A stretch of 64,000 nucleotides of DNA, taken from Bdellovibrio sp. qaytius. Lineage in GTDB: Bacteria; Bdellovibrionota; Bdellovibrionia; Bdellovibrionales; Bdellovibrionaceae. The notes beneath the pieces are model-generated. The model was not told the DNA's origin. It worked only from the letters and a program-made list of their open reading frames with translations, and made no database searches. The stretch covers positions 1,138,001 through 1,202,000 of the forward strand of contig CP025734.1 of assembly GCA_004011035.1 (NCBI GenBank). The letters run 5' to 3'. Each line of letters begins with the position of its first letter. The stretch's first letter is position 1. The translations under genes were made by a program, and so were the position numbers. Below, one piece after another: positions 1-8,772 of this stretch.

Positions 1-783
1 TTTTGAACCCATGTCGAATAATTCAAAGGTGATTAAGCCCACATAATCTAAATGATTTAACAGAGCTGTTACTTTTTTAACGATTTCGTTTAAGGCTGGG
101 TGATGATCAGGCCCCCAAACGCGAAAACACTGTTGGTTTTTTTGCACCGAATGAAAAAGCGGGTACATAAAAATATCACCCGTAAGATTGCGCGACACAA
201 TTAAGGATTTTTCACTCTTAAAATGAACAAGCTTCTCGGCGATAAATTGAGTCTCTTGATTTTTATGAGTGCGTTTAAATAAATCAAACTGCGCTTTCGT
301 GCGAATTATAAAAGTGCCGAAGCCATCGTGACCGCTGAGGCGTTTTTTTAAAACAAGCTCACCATCAAAAACTTTGTAAGCGGCTTCAAGATCATCTTTA
401 CCGGTGATCTTAATAAATTCACTTGTTGGAATTTGGTAATCCCATAAAAGTTCTTTCTGTGGCCAACGATCTTGTAAAATTGCCAAATGATTTGGGTGTG
501 GAACACAACGGACTTTTGTTTTTTCTAATCCTTTTAGAATCGTGCGAGCCGGGATAAATTCAGTCTCAAGAGTAATCACATCCACATGGCGAGCCAAAGC
601 GGTGATGTGGTCTTCGTCAAAGATATTACCTTTGATCCAGGCGTTGGCGTAACCTACAGCAGGGTCATCTGCATCGGCAGTAAGAATAGTGACGTGTAAA
701 CCCATTTGACGAGCACGTTGAGTTAACATTTGGGCTAATTGTCCGCCCCCTAAAATTCCTATCTTTTTTCCGATAATCGCCAT
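1..783 (-). CDS. purK: PurK, N5-carboxyaminoimidazole ribonucleotide synthase (partial; C-terminus beyond window)
   Basis: ATP-grasp enzyme of purine synthesis that carboxylates AIR to N5-CAIR using ATP and bicarbonate in the cytoplasm. I translated this strand by hand: 261 codons run without a stop to the window edge, so the 3' end of the gene lies outside. The start is the ATG at 783. The N-terminus has the dinucleotide-like glycine loop GILGGGQLAQML, then a segment ending LETEFIPA, and later the ATP-grasp stretch ELVLKKRLSGHDGFGT, all typical of PurK. Its start codon lies only 11 nt from that of the divergent dus gene, so the two promoters must overlap. The usual partner purE is not visible in the window. 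Confidence 0.85.
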   Translation of the reverse strand, partial: MAIIGKKIGILGGGQLAQMLTQRARQMGLHVTILTADADDPAVGYANAWIKGNIFDEDHITALARHVDVITLETEFIPARTILKGLEKTKVRCVPHPNHLAILQDRWPQKELLWDYQIPTSEFIKITGKDDLEAAYKVFDGELVLKKRLSGHDGFGTFIIRTKAQFDLFKRTHKNQETQFIAEKLVHFKSEKSLIVSRNLTGDIFMYPLFHSVQKNQQCFRVWGPDHHPALNEIVKKVTALLNHLDYVGLITFELFDMGSK

Positions 784-794
784 ACATATTCATT

Positions 795-1835
795 ATGCAG
801 TTTAGTTTTCCGTTATGTCTAGCCCCAATGGTGGGATTATCCCACGTTGTCTTGCGCAAAATCGTCTTCGATTATATGCCGCAAGGTTGTGAGACTATTT
901 GGCCCACTGAAATGTTAAACTCACGCCGCATACCTCAAGAAGTTTTGGGAGCAACTGCTGAAACTATTTTGTTTGAAGGTGAACGTAATCTTGTTCCGCA
1001 AATTTTGGGTAATGAAAAAGCTGACATTCAAAAAACCATCCAAAAAATGATGAACGAATGGGGAGACCCAAACACAGTTTCAGGAATTGATATCAACATG
1101 GGTTGCCCTGTGCAAAAAGCCTTAAAGCACAACTACGGAGTGGCTTTAATGGGAGATTTAAATTACGCAGCCCAAGTTGTCGAATTCGCAGCCACAGCCA
1201 GTCGATTACCAGTCTCAGTAAAACTTCGTGCGGTAGGCAGTGATAAATCTGTTCCAGAATTAATTCATTTCGTAAAAACTCTTCGTGATGCTGGAGCCCA
1301 ATGGATCACATTACATCCTCGTACAGCAGCGCAAAAACGCCGCGGTCAAGCTGACTGGAATCAAATCACAGAACTAAAAAAAGCTTTAGATATTCCAATC
1401 GTGGGTAATGGTGATATTCAAACAGCTGATGACGTGTTTGCTATGTTAGAAACGACAGGCTGTGATTTAGTGATGTCGGGTCGTGGCCTAGCTGCGCGCC
1501 CATGGATGGTCTGGCAAGTGGCTTACCGTAAAGGTTTAACAACAGAAGTTCCTCCGATGACCGAATACGAAGAAGGCGCTGAGTACGGAAAAATGTTACT
1601 TAAGTATATTCATCTCTGTCGTCATTATTTCTGCGAACGTTTGGGCTATAAGCCAGAATACGCGTTTCGTAAGATTCAATTCTTCGTTCGTACGACGCAT
1701 GTATGGCTTGAGTGGGGTCATCCTTTAACTTCAGAAGTAAACCGTTCAAAATCATTCGAAGAGATGATCGAGCGGGTTGAGAAGTTCTTTGATCAACCGC
1801 ACAGAATGTTGCCATACACAGAATTACGTCAGTAA
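795..1835 (+). CDS. tRNA-dihydrouridine synthase (Dus family)
   Basis: FMN-dependent enzyme that reduces uridine to dihydrouridine in tRNA D-loops, using NADPH, in the cytoplasm. The 346-residue length is normal. Visible family signatures are an N-terminal APMVGLSH segment, IDINMGCPVQKALKHNYGVALM with the conserved catalytic Cys of the GCP motif, SVKLRAVG, the HPRTAAQ phosphate-binding stretch and a C-terminal TIM-barrel signature PIVGNGDI followed by SGRGLAARPW. It is divergent from purK and faces the next gene tail to tail. The Dus subclass (A, B or C) cannot be fixed by eye, so no symbol is given. Confidence 0.92.
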   Translation: MQFSFPLCLAPMVGLSHVVLRKIVFDYMPQGCETIWPTEMLNSRRIPQEVLGATAETILFEGERNLVPQILGNEKADIQKTIQKMMNEWGDPNTVSGIDINMGCPVQKALKHNYGVALMGDLNYAAQVVEFAATASRLPVSVKLRAVGSDKSVPELIHFVKTLRDAGAQWITLHPRTAAQKRRGQADWNQITELKKALDIPIVGNGDIQTADDVFAMLETTGCDLVMSGRGLAARPWMVWQVAYRKGLTTEVPPMTEYEEGAEYGKMLLKYIHLCRHYFCERLGYKPEYAFRKIQFFVRTTHVWLEWGHPLTSEVNRSKSFEEMIERVEKFFDQPHRMLPYTELRQ

Positions 1836-1849
1836 ATAACCAATAAAAA

Positions 1850-3409
1850 TTAAGTTAAGTGAGCGACTTGGCGAGAATTCAGCGACGAAGATTTTTTCGC
1901 AGCAGCGCCCGTAACCGACTGAGTACCAAGGCCTTTGGCTATGGCTTGTGATTTCATGAATGGCGGAATATCACGTTTTTTAGCGCCGTCGCAGAAGTCA
2001 GCTTTGATAATATCAAAGGCTTTATCGCTATCATCCGTGCGCATAAGAATATAATCGTAGGCTTTTTCAGCTAGATTCATTAATGAAATAGAATGCGTTT
2101 CAGAATATTTCTCAGACAAATAATCGACAAACTTCATGTAATTCCAGAAGAATGATCCTTCAAAAGTACTGATCCACTTCATAAATTGTGGAAAATCACC
2201 GCTATTGGCATAGAGATCCCAGAATTTTGCAAAGCGATTCATCGTTTGCAAAGTGGCGTAGTCCATCGTTGAAGTTGATAGAATTTGATAGGGAGAGAAA
2301 TCTTGGTAGCGCATTTTGAAAGTAGTTTCATGGCGCACGATCGGAGTTCCCTTAAGGCGCTTTAAAATTCCTACTTGAATCTCGTGTGGACCTAGCTGCG
2401 CTAAGCGGTCAAAGCCTTCGCCGAAGGATTCTAATGTTTCGCCGGGTAAGCCAACGATAAGATCGGCATGCGTGTGAACATGTGTGTTCTCGTTTATAAA
2501 TTTAAAGTTTTCGGCTACTTTAACTAAATCATTTTTTCTTGAAACATTTGTCGCAACTGTTGGATTTAACGTTTGAATACCGACTTCGAATTGTAAACTG
2601 CCTGCTGGAAATTGCTTAATCAGCTCGCGAATCTCGACGGGTAGGCGGTCTGGAACCATTTCAAAATGTAGAAATAAACCCTTATCAAGATGCTTCATAA
2701 AGAAAGTTAGAATCTTAGTTGAAGTCGTCGGGCTTAAATTAAAAGTGCGATCAACGAACTTAAAACAGCGCGCACCGCGGTCAATCAGCGTTTCGATGTC
2801 TGCTAGAAATTGATCTAAATTAAAGCTACGCACTGATTTATCTAATGAAGAGAGGCAATATTCACATTTATAAGGGCAGCCGCGCGAAGCTTCGACATAG
2901 ATCACACGGTTAGCAATATCGTTATCACTATATAAGTAGTACGGAAGTTTTAAATCGGGAAGTAACGGTAAGGCTCCGCGAATAATTTTATCTTGAGCAT
3001 CATGGCCAGATAAATGTTCGCGGCAGAACTGTGGAAAAAGTAAATCAGCTTCGCCACATATAATATGATCGGCTAATTGATAAAGGCGTTGGCCTTCAGT
3101 TTCGTAAGAAACTTCGGGGCCGCCCAAGACTAATTCGATGTCTGGTGCGACTTTCTTAAGAATTGAGCAAACTTCAAAAACCTGTTCGTTGTTCCAAATG
3201 TAAACTCCGAAACCAACGATTTTAGGATTTAACATCAAGATCTTTTCAACGATATTGCGAGGGTTTTCTTTGATCGTCCACTCGATAAGTTCTGTTTTAT
3301 CAGTCATCTCTGCCATTTGGGCATAGATATAACGTAAGCCGAACGAGCTATGTTGGTAGGTGGAATTCAATGTACAGATAAGAATATCGCGTTGGATCGG
3401 GTGGCTCAT
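1850..3409 (-). CDS. B12-binding domain radical SAM protein with DUF4080-like C-terminus
   Basis: Probable cobalamin-binding radical SAM enzyme; the substrate is unknown. Residues about 10-145 look like the B12-binding Rossmann region (VGFGVYIWN, LVLGGPEVSYE). The 4Fe-4S cluster motif is C178-x3-C182-x2-C185 in GCPYKCEYC, followed by the radical SAM barrel (HTHADLIVGLPGE). The remaining C-terminal part resembles DUF4080, which often accompanies this architecture. The length of 519 residues is usual. It lies 5 nt downstream of the J-domain gene on the same strand, so the two are probably co-transcribed. The stop is 14 nt from the convergent dus stop. Confidence 0.85.
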   Translation of the reverse strand: MSHPIQRDILICTLNSTYQHSSFGLRYIYAQMAEMTDKTELIEWTIKENPRNIVEKILMLNPKIVGFGVYIWNNEQVFEVCSILKKVAPDIELVLGGPEVSYETEGQRLYQLADHIICGEADLLFPQFCREHLSGHDAQDKIIRGALPLLPDLKLPYYLYSDNDIANRVIYVEASRGCPYKCEYCLSSLDKSVRSFNLDQFLADIETLIDRGARCFKFVDRTFNLSPTTSTKILTFFMKHLDKGLFLHFEMVPDRLPVEIRELIKQFPAGSLQFEVGIQTLNPTVATNVSRKNDLVKVAENFKFINENTHVHTHADLIVGLPGETLESFGEGFDRLAQLGPHEIQVGILKRLKGTPIVRHETTFKMRYQDFSPYQILSTSTMDYATLQTMNRFAKFWDLYANSGDFPQFMKWISTFEGSFFWNYMKFVDYLSEKYSETHSISLMNLAEKAYDYILMRTDDSDKAFDIIKADFCDGAKKRDIPPFMKSQAIAKGLGTQSVTGAAAKKSSSLNSRQVAHLT

Positions 3410-3414
3410 GTGAG

Positions 3415-3861
3415 CTATGTTTTAGCGAAACCCTCAAGAATGTCATAGCATTTTCTGATTTCTAAAAAACTTTCATGGCATCCGCCACTATCTGGGTGGT
3501 TTTTCAACGCGGCAAGTTTATAAGCTTTTTTTAATTGCGAAAGTGTGAATGCCTCTGGAAACATACGGTGGGCTGCAAGGATCGGAAGTTCCATTGCATA
3601 CAATAAAGATTCGTAGGATTTAAATTGTAGCTCTGTCATACCTTGAGATTTCAATTTGAATTCATTCGCGCGAATCATTCTGTAAGAGCGAGAATACGAT
3701 GAAACCGAGTGATTTTGCACTCTTAGAGTAGGAAGTTCGCCCAGCAAACTCGAGAGAAAAGCAGGTTCAAGAGTGCCAGAAATCTCTTCGCAAATTACAG
3801 AATTTATCTCATTTTCAGAGCTAAAATTTTCTAATATTTCGGCGAAAGTTGCGTCTCTCAT
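3415..3861 (-). CDS. J-domain (DnaJ-like) protein
   Basis: Small 148-residue protein with a C-terminal J domain. The hallmark HPD tripeptide is at residues 122-124 in ALKNHPDSGG, preceded by the helix LKKAYKLAALK and followed by FLEIRKCYDIL. J domains stimulate ATP hydrolysis by an Hsp70 partner. There is no Gly/Phe region or zinc finger, so this is a type III (specialised) J protein. The N-terminal 100 residues match nothing I recognise and may choose the client. It is the first gene of a probable two-gene operon with the radical SAM protein, which could be its client, but that is inference. Confidence 0.8.
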   Translation of the reverse strand: MRDATFAEILENFSSENEINSVICEEISGTLEPAFLSSLLGELPTLRVQNHSVSSYSRSYRMIRANEFKLKSQGMTELQFKSYESLLYAMELPILAAHRMFPEAFTLSQLKKAYKLAALKNHPDSGGCHESFLEIRKCYDILEGFAKT

Positions 3862-3959
3862 AGAGACTTTATCGGGATAAATTCCCCGCTACAAGAGTAG
3901 AGAAAAGTGAATCCCCCTCGAGAAAAAATTTAAAAAGTGAAAATAGTTGTTTTTTTCTC

Positions 3960-3989
3960 TCGACAAAGGGTTTTTTCTAGACTTATGCT
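3960..3989 (+). promoter_or_regulatory. Probable sigma70-type promoter of the SWIB-protein gene
   Basis: TCGACA (3960-3965) and TATGCT (3984-3989) are separated by 18 nt, close to the TTGACA/TATAAT consensus. The predicted start point near 3996 leaves a leader of about 90 nt that contains a perfect palindrome, GACGATCGTC, at 4016-4025. The spacing and position upstream of a strongly initiated gene support the call. Confidence 0.5.
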
Positions 3990-4088
3990 TAGGTTACTCA
4001 AGACTTTTATATTAAGACGATCGTCAATGACGATGATCGAATGAAATTAAAGACAAGCCTAAAACAACCCTTAACGGAGGAATTTACC

Positions 4089-4469
4089 ATGGCAAAGAAA
4101 ACAGCAAAAAAAGCAGCTCCTAAAAAAGCTACAGCAAAAAAAGCAGCTCCTAAAAAAGCCGCTCCAGCAAAAAAAGCAGCTCCTGCGAAAAAAGCAGCTC
4201 CTAAAAAAGCCGCTGCTAAACGTCAACCAAACGCAGCTTTCATGAAAGCTTTAACTCCATCTACTACTTTAGCAGCTATCGTTGGTGCAACTGCATTACC
4301 TCGCACTGAAGTTGTTAAAAAATTATGGGCTTACATCAAAAAGAACGGTCTTCAAGATTCTAAAAACCGTCGTAACATCAACGCTGATGACAAATTAAAA
4401 CCAATTTTCGGCAAAAACCAAGTTTCTATGTTCGAAATGACTAAACTTGTTTCTAAGCATTTAAAATAG
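4089..4469 (+). CDS. SWIB/MDM2-domain protein with histone H1-like Lys/Ala tail
   Basis: Probable DNA-associated basic protein of 126 residues. I chose the ATG at 4089 because a strong ribosome-binding site (GGAGG, about 4076-4080) precedes it; the in-frame ATG at 4041 has none. Residues 1-47 are almost only Lys, Ala and Pro in repeats such as KKAAPKKA, like histone H1 tails. Residues 49-126 form a SWIB domain (LAAIVGATALPRTEVVKKLWAYIKKN, then DDKLKPIFGK and FEMTKLVSKHL). SWIB proteins of this build are known in chlamydiae and in delta-proteobacterial lineages and are thought to affect chromatin or transcription. It has its own promoter and terminator, and codon use suggests high expression. 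Confidence 0.88.
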   Translation: MAKKTAKKAAPKKATAKKAAPKKAAPAKKAAPAKKAAPKKAAAKRQPNAAFMKALTPSTTLAAIVGATALPRTEVVKKLWAYIKKNGLQDSKNRRNINADDKLKPIFGKNQVSMFEMTKLVSKHLK

Positions 4470-4510
4470 GTTCTAGTTTTCTTAGCTCGTCGCAAGACGG
4501 TAAGAAAGAT

Positions 4511-4541
4511 AAGGTCAACCTCCGGGTTGGCCTTTTTTTTT
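4511..4541 (+). terminator. Rho-independent terminator of the SWIB gene
   Basis: GGTCAACC and GGTTGGCC form a stem around a short loop and are followed by a run of nine T. It lies 42 nt after the SWIB stop and just before the map gene. Confidence 0.8.
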
Positions 4542-4574
4542 GCTTTAAGCTCTCCTCGGGAGTATAGTTTTCGC

Positions 4575-5348
4575 ATGTCGAAATCCCGCGCTCCAGTTCC
4601 TTTCAACAAGGACGAAATTCAAAAAATGCGTACTGTCTGCAAAATGGCAGCAAAAGTCCTTAATCACACAGCCAGCAAAGTTAAGCCGGGTATCACAACT
4701 TTAGAATTAGATAAAATCGCAGATGATTTCACAAAATCAATCGGCGGAACTTCAGCCTGCATTGGCTACCACGGTTATCCGTTTGCGACCTGCATTTCTG
4801 TGAATGAAGTGGTTTGTCACGGGACTCCGTCGGATTACGTGATCAAAGAAGGCGATATTTTAAATATTGATGTCACGGTTACGAAAGACGGCTTCTTCGG
4901 AGACACGTCTAAAACGGTGATGGTCGGTAAAGTTTCAAAAAACGCGGCTGACATCGTTGATGCGGCTTACAACGCCATGATGACTGGAATAGAAGCAATT
5001 AAGCCCAACGGTTACACGGGTGATATCGGTTTTGAAACTAACAAGTACGTGACTCGTCGCGGGTACACGACTGTTAAAGAAATCGGTGGCCACGGCATCG
5101 GCAAAATTTTTCATATGGACCCTTTCGTGCCGGCTTTTGGTAAGCGCGGTAAGGGCGAAAAGATCATACCATGGACTTGTTTCACGGTAGAGCCTATGGT
5201 GAATGAGGGCGAAGAAGACTTCGAAGAGTTTTCTATTCCCAATTCTGATATTAAGTACTACATAACTACAGATAAAAAGCTATCAGCCCAATTTGAACAT
5301 ACGATCCTGATAACGGATACGGGCTACGAAATTTTAACTTTAGAATAA
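4575..5348 (+). CDS. map: Methionine aminopeptidase, type I (first of two)
   Basis: Removes the initiator methionine from nascent proteins; a dinuclear metal hydrolase of the cytoplasm. From the ATG at 4575 the protein is 257 residues. An upstream in-frame start at 4527 lies inside the SWIB terminator and is unlikely. All ligands are present: D99 and D110 (ILNIDV, GFFGDTSK), H173 (IGGHGIG), E206 (FTVEPMV) and E241 (SAQFEHT), plus the substrate His H82. It is followed after 21 nt by ahcY, so the two are probably co-transcribed; this is sensible because MetAP releases methionine and AhcY feeds the methyl cycle. A second map lies at 22112. Confidence 0.93.
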   Translation: MSKSRAPVPFNKDEIQKMRTVCKMAAKVLNHTASKVKPGITTLELDKIADDFTKSIGGTSACIGYHGYPFATCISVNEVVCHGTPSDYVIKEGDILNIDVTVTKDGFFGDTSKTVMVGKVSKNAADIVDAAYNAMMTGIEAIKPNGYTGDIGFETNKYVTRRGYTTVKEIGGHGIGKIFHMDPFVPAFGKRGKGEKIIPWTCFTVEPMVNEGEEDFEEFSIPNSDIKYYITTDKKLSAQFEHTILITDTGYEILTLE

Positions 5349-5369
5349 ATTAAACACAAAGGAAGACCC

Positions 5370-6824
5370 ATGCGTACACAAACGACGACTTCAAACAAAA
5401 AGAATGCAGCTAAAACTGCAGCAACTAAAGCGATTGCTACTGCTGTTGCAAAAACAAAAACAGCAACTGCAACAAAAGGTAAATCAGCTAAAAATGCTAC
5501 GGCAAATGATTACCGTGTTTGCAAAGAAGCAATGCAAAATCCAAAAGTATTCGCTGAATTAGCTCGTTGGGGCCGCGAAGAAATCAAAATCGCAGAAAAA
5601 GAAATGCCAGGCTTAATGGCTATCAGAAAAGAATTCGGCAAATCTCAACCTTTAAAAGGCGCTAAGATTGCTGGTTGTTTACATATGACAATTCAAACTG
5701 CAGTATTGATCGAAACTTTGACTCACCTTGGAGCTGAAGTTCGTTGGTCATCTTGCAATATCTTCTCTACGCAAGATCAAGCAGCAGTAGCTATCGCAGC
5801 AACTGGTGTTCCGGTTTTTGCTTGGAAAGGTTTAACTGAAGACGAATTCAACTGGTGTATTGAACAAACAATCACTGGCTGGGGTAAAGAAGGCTACAAC
5901 ATCATTCTTGATGATGGTGGCGACTTAACAAACATGATGCACACTCCTAAGTTTGCACACATGCTTAAAAAAATCGTTGGTGTTTCTGAAGAAACAACAA
6001 CGGGCGTACATAACTTAGAAGTTATGTTAAAAAACAAAAAATTAAAAATTCCTGCAATCAACGTAAATGATTCTGTAACTAAATCTAAATTCGACAACTT
6101 GTACGGTTGCCGTGAATCATTAACTGACGCTTTAAAACGCGCTACTGATGTAATGATGGCTGGTAAAACTTGTGTTGTTGCTGGTTACGGAGACGTAGGT
6201 AAAGGTTCTGCTTTCTCGATGAAAGGTTTAGGCGCTCGCGTTCTAATCACTGAAATCGATCCTATCTGCGCATTACAAGCGGCTATGGAAGGTTTTCAAG
6301 TTGTAACTATGGAAGAAGCAGCTCCAATCGCTGATATTTTCGTAACGGCAACTGGTTGCTGCGATATCATCACTGAAAAACATTTCAACAAAATGAAAGA
6401 CAACGCGATTGTTTGTAACATCGGTCACTTCGATATCGAGATCGATATGGCTTGGTTAAACAAAAATTCAAAACAACGCGAAATCAAACCTCAAGTTGAT
6501 ATCCATACTTTGAAAAACGGAAACGAAATCGTTGTTCTTGCTAAAGGCCGTTTAGTGAACTTAGGTTGTGCTACTGGTCATCCATCTTTCGTAATGTCTA
6601 ATTCATTCACTAACCAAGTGTTAGCGCAAATCGAATTATTCACGAACGGTGCTAAGTACAAAGAAATCGCGATCTACCGTTTACCTAAACACTTAGACGA
6701 AAAAGTAGCTTCATTACACTTAGGTCAAATCGGCGTTAAGTTATCTAAACTTACTTCTAAACAAGCTAAGTATTTACACTTAAATGAAGAAGGACCTTTC
6801 AAACCTGAGCACTACCGTTACTAG
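5370..6824 (+). CDS. ahcY: Adenosylhomocysteinase with a Lys/Ala/Thr-rich N-terminal extension
   Basis: NAD-dependent hydrolase that splits S-adenosylhomocysteine into adenosine and homocysteine, keeping methylation running. The family core starts near residue 48 and contains [28 protein letters not shown], the Rossmann loop [11 protein letters not shown] and the C-terminal [15 protein letters not shown]. The first 46 residues are an added low-complexity tail of Lys, Ala and Thr that AhcY enzymes normally lack and that resembles the tail of the SWIB protein 1.3 kb upstream. The start at 5370 has a good ribosome-binding site (AAAGGAAG), so the tail is probably translated. The gene ends with its own UUCG-loop terminator. 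Confidence 0.95.
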   Translation: MRTQTTTSNKKNAAKTAATKAIATAVAKTKTATATKGKSAKNATANDYRVCKEAMQNPKVFAELARWGREEIKIAEKEMPGLMAIRKEFGKSQPLKGAKIAGCLHMTIQTAVLIETLTHLGAEVRWSSCNIFSTQDQAAVAIAATGVPVFAWKGLTEDEFNWCIEQTITGWGKEGYNIILDDGGDLTNMMHTPKFAHMLKKIVGVSEETTTGVHNLEVMLKNKKLKIPAINVNDSVTKSKFDNLYGCRESLTDALKRATDVMMAGKTCVVAGYGDVGKGSAFSMKGLGARVLITEIDPICALQAAMEGFQVVTMEEAAPIADIFVTATGCCDIITEKHFNKMKDNAIVCNIGHFDIEIDMAWLNKNSKQREIKPQVDIHTLKNGNEIVVLAKGRLVNLGCATGHPSFVMSNSFTNQVLAQIELFTNGAKYKEIAIYRLPKHLDEKVASLHLGQIGVKLSKLTSKQAKYLHLNEEGPFKPEHYRY

Positions 6825-6834
6825 TTTGTACCAC

Positions 6835-6856
6835 AAGGCCGTTCGCGGCCTTTTTG
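6835..6856 (+). terminator. Rho-independent terminator of ahcY with TTCG loop
   Basis: Stem GGCCG (6837-6841) and CGGCC (6846-6850) closes the very stable tetraloop TTCG and is followed by five T. It ends just before the ribosome-binding site of the next gene. Confidence 0.8.
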
Positions 6857-6870
6857 TTTCGGAGAATACC

Positions 6871-7665
6871 ATGATAACTTTAATGTTTATCAGTTTATCG
6901 ATTCTACCTTTAGGCGCGCTACTTTCTGGCGCGCTTTTTTTTCGCGTGAAAAAAGAAACTCTTCATGTGCCATCGTTTTTGCTTTTCGGCTTTTTAACGA
7001 TGTACGTAGATCTTTCTTATTTTCACCGCGCGTATGAAGTGTCATTAGCGAACGGGCAGTACGGGCCAATGGCCGGTACGATTGCGATGTTTTCAGTGAT
7101 CACGATGCTAAATTCTTTTTGTATTGGTTTGTTAGGGGCTGCGATTTATTCGTTGTTCAGTAAGCTCACTAAAAAACAAGACGAGTTTTCTAAGTTATCG
7201 TTTTTAAATATGGCGGCGATTTTTGTTTTGGCAATGTCGACAGCGACTTACCAAATTATCAATCACCATACACAATCAGCGAGTCAAAAAATCATTGCTA
7301 AAGCTTCTGGCGAATTAACTCCAGAACTTGTAAATGAGTTGATTCAGATTGATCAAGACTCTAAAGACAAAACGATGATTCAATCTTTATTAATGAATCC
7401 GAATTGTCCAGAATCAGTTTTGAAAGATTTCTCGAAAAAACCACTCGTGGTTTACCGTGCGACTGTTTTAAAAAATCCAAATGTTTCATCTGAAATCGTG
7501 AACCAATTGGCTACTGATGAAAATGAAGTAGTTCGTTATCATGTGGCTATTAATCAAAAAGTTTCGACTGAGATTTTAGAGCAGTTAACAAAAGACTCAT
7601 CTAAAGACGTGCGCAATAAAGCACAGGCCGAATTCGATAAAAGAAAAACGACGACGACAAATTAA
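6871..7665 (+). CDS. Membrane protein with C-terminal HEAT/LRV-like helical repeats
   Basis: Unrecognised 264-residue protein. The ATG at 6871 follows GGAGAATACC, a good ribosome-binding site; a longer reading frame from 6784 would overlap ahcY and its terminator. Residues 1-155 contain about four hydrophobic segments (SLSILPLGALLSGALFF, FLLFGFLTMYVDLSYF, IAMFSVITMLNSF, LNMAAIFVLAMSTATY). The soluble C-terminus has helical repeats of about 24 residues (MNPNCPESVLKDF, LKNPNVSSEIVNQL, INQKVSTEILEQL), similar to leucine-rich-variant or HEAT repeats. These suggest a membrane-anchored protein-binding role. Confidence in the gene is high, in function low. Confidence 0.7.
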   Translation: MITLMFISLSILPLGALLSGALFFRVKKETLHVPSFLLFGFLTMYVDLSYFHRAYEVSLANGQYGPMAGTIAMFSVITMLNSFCIGLLGAAIYSLFSKLTKKQDEFSKLSFLNMAAIFVLAMSTATYQIINHHTQSASQKIIAKASGELTPELVNELIQIDQDSKDKTMIQSLLMNPNCPESVLKDFSKKPLVVYRATVLKNPNVSSEIVNQLATDENEVVRYHVAINQKVSTEILEQLTKDSSKDVRNKAQAEFDKRKTTTTN

Positions 7666-7695
7666 AAAAAGGCTGTGAATTCACAGCCTTTTTTA
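7664..7695. terminator. Bidirectional terminator between the membrane-protein gene and orn
   Basis: A perfect 18-nt palindrome, GGCTGTGAATTCACAGCC (7671-7688), is flanked by A and T runs, so it can terminate transcription from both sides of this convergent pair. Confidence 0.85.
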
Positions 7696-7698
7696 TAT

Positions 7699-8250
7699 CT
7701 ATTTATCGGTTTTGATTTGATCGATGTAATATCTTAATTCGCCAATACTTTCGCGAATATCACCTAAAGCGCGATGGGCATTTTGCTTACGGTACATTTT
7801 ATCAAATTTATTATTAAAAATAATTTTCCAAGAACTGACATCTAGCATTCTGTAATGAAGGCGTTCTGCGATTTTTGGAAAATACTTATCCACAAATAAG
7901 CGATCTTGCGTGATCGAGTTTCCGGCCATGATCGGGCGAAATTTTTTATCTTCTTTCCATTGTGGCCAATGGCGATCGATCATTGATGTCACATGAAATT
8001 CAACTGAATCAGGCTCCATACCGTTAGGCACAGCGGCCGTTAAGCCCGAAGCCCCATGATGTTCGGTGTTCCAAGCATCCATAGCGTCTAGGTACTTTTG
8101 CGGCTGTTTTACGATGGCTTCAAAAGAATCTAGCTCTTTGAAATCTAAATCAGTGACGATGCAGGCGCATTCGATCACGACTTCTTTGTTAATATCTAGG
8201 CCAGTCATTTCCATGTCTAGCCAAAGAAGTTTGCCGATTTTATCTAACAT
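7699..8250 (-). CDS. orn: Oligoribonuclease
   Basis: 3'-5' exoribonuclease that degrades RNA dinucleotides and pGpG, the last step of RNA and c-di-GMP turnover. The 183 residues have the full DEDDh set: DMEMTGLD in exo I, a middle segment GNSITQDRLFVDKYFP, and AHRALGDIRESI in exo III. Length and motif order match the family exactly. It follows the CxxC protein gene by 3 nt, so the two form an operon, and it shares a bidirectional terminator with the gene on the other strand. Confidence 0.95.
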   Translation of the reverse strand: MLDKIGKLLWLDMEMTGLDINKEVVIECACIVTDLDFKELDSFEAIVKQPQKYLDAMDAWNTEHHGASGLTAAVPNGMEPDSVEFHVTSMIDRHWPQWKEDKKFRPIMAGNSITQDRLFVDKYFPKIAERLHYRMLDVSSWKIIFNNKFDKMYRKQNAHRALGDIRESIGELRYYIDQIKTDK

Positions 8251-8253
8251 GAT

Positions 8254-8592
8254 TTATTTCTTAACTTCAGGTTTAGCTGCAGGTGCTTGAAGAGTATAAT
8301 TGTCGCCAGCTGTTTTAACGGCTGCAGCGATAGCAACTGTATCTAAAGTTTTACCTTCTTTTAAGCGTAAAGAAATTTTGCCGATTTGCTTTTTGGCATC
8401 AACAACAGTTACACCACAAGATTCAAAAGATTCAGATAATTTAGGATCTGCACAAACTTTTTTACTGATCATTTTTGTACAACCAGTGCAGTGAACACCT
8501 TCAACGATAAGATCAGTTGTTTCAGCAGGTGCTGCAGTTGCAAGCGCAAAAGCCGCAGTCAAAGTAATAAGTGAAAAAATAAGCTTTTTCAT
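8254..8592 (-). CDS. Exported HMA-like protein with a GVHCTGC metal-binding motif
   Basis: Small 112-residue exported protein. It has a clear signal peptide (MKKLIFSLITLTAAFALATAAPA). The mature part starts DLIVEGVHCTGCTKMI, which matches the GMTCxxC loop of heavy-metal-associated domains, with Cys at residues 35 and 38. Two further Cys occur (VCADPKL, FESCGVTVVDAKKQIGKI), and the last of these segments resembles the second half of an HMA fold. A role in periplasmic copper or thiol handling is plausible but not shown. It is the first gene of an operon with orn. The ribosome-binding site is GAGGAGACTCCCC-like. Confidence 0.7.
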   Translation of the reverse strand: MKKLIFSLITLTAAFALATAAPAETTDLIVEGVHCTGCTKMISKKVCADPKLSESFESCGVTVVDAKKQIGKISLRLKEGKTLDTVAIAAAVKTAGDNYTLQAPAAKPEVKK

Positions 8593-8715
8593 AGGGGAGT
8601 CTCCTCTAAATTTAGTGAAAACTTAGTATGTACCTATGTCGGCCTATTGTGAATATGGAAATTAACCCCAAAAAAGATTTTAATGCTATTTTATTGTGCA
8701 CCGCTAAAAAAGTAG

Positions 8716-8745
8716 TTGAAAACAAGCCGTGTTTCCCAATATATT
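8716..8745 (+). promoter_or_regulatory. Promoter of tRNA-Asp
   Basis: TTGAAA (8716-8721) and TATATT (8740-8745) are separated by 18 nt. The predicted start point near 8752 is about 20 nt before the mature 5' end of the tRNA. Confidence 0.6.
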
Positions 8746-8772
8746 GATCCCACTGCAAATATATTGCTTAAC

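Noticed and set aside
4089-4215. DNA tandem repeat or CRISPR-like pattern in the SWIB tail
   Set aside because: The repetition comes from Lys/Ala/Pro codons in the tail; there are no spacers and the units are irregular.
5349-5369. SAH riboswitch upstream of ahcY
   Set aside because: Only 21 nt separate map from ahcY and they hold just a ribosome-binding site; there is no room for an aptamer.
6784-6870. Longer start for the helical-repeat membrane protein overlapping ahcY
   Set aside because: It would run through the ahcY terminator, while the ATG at 6871 has a good ribosome-binding site.
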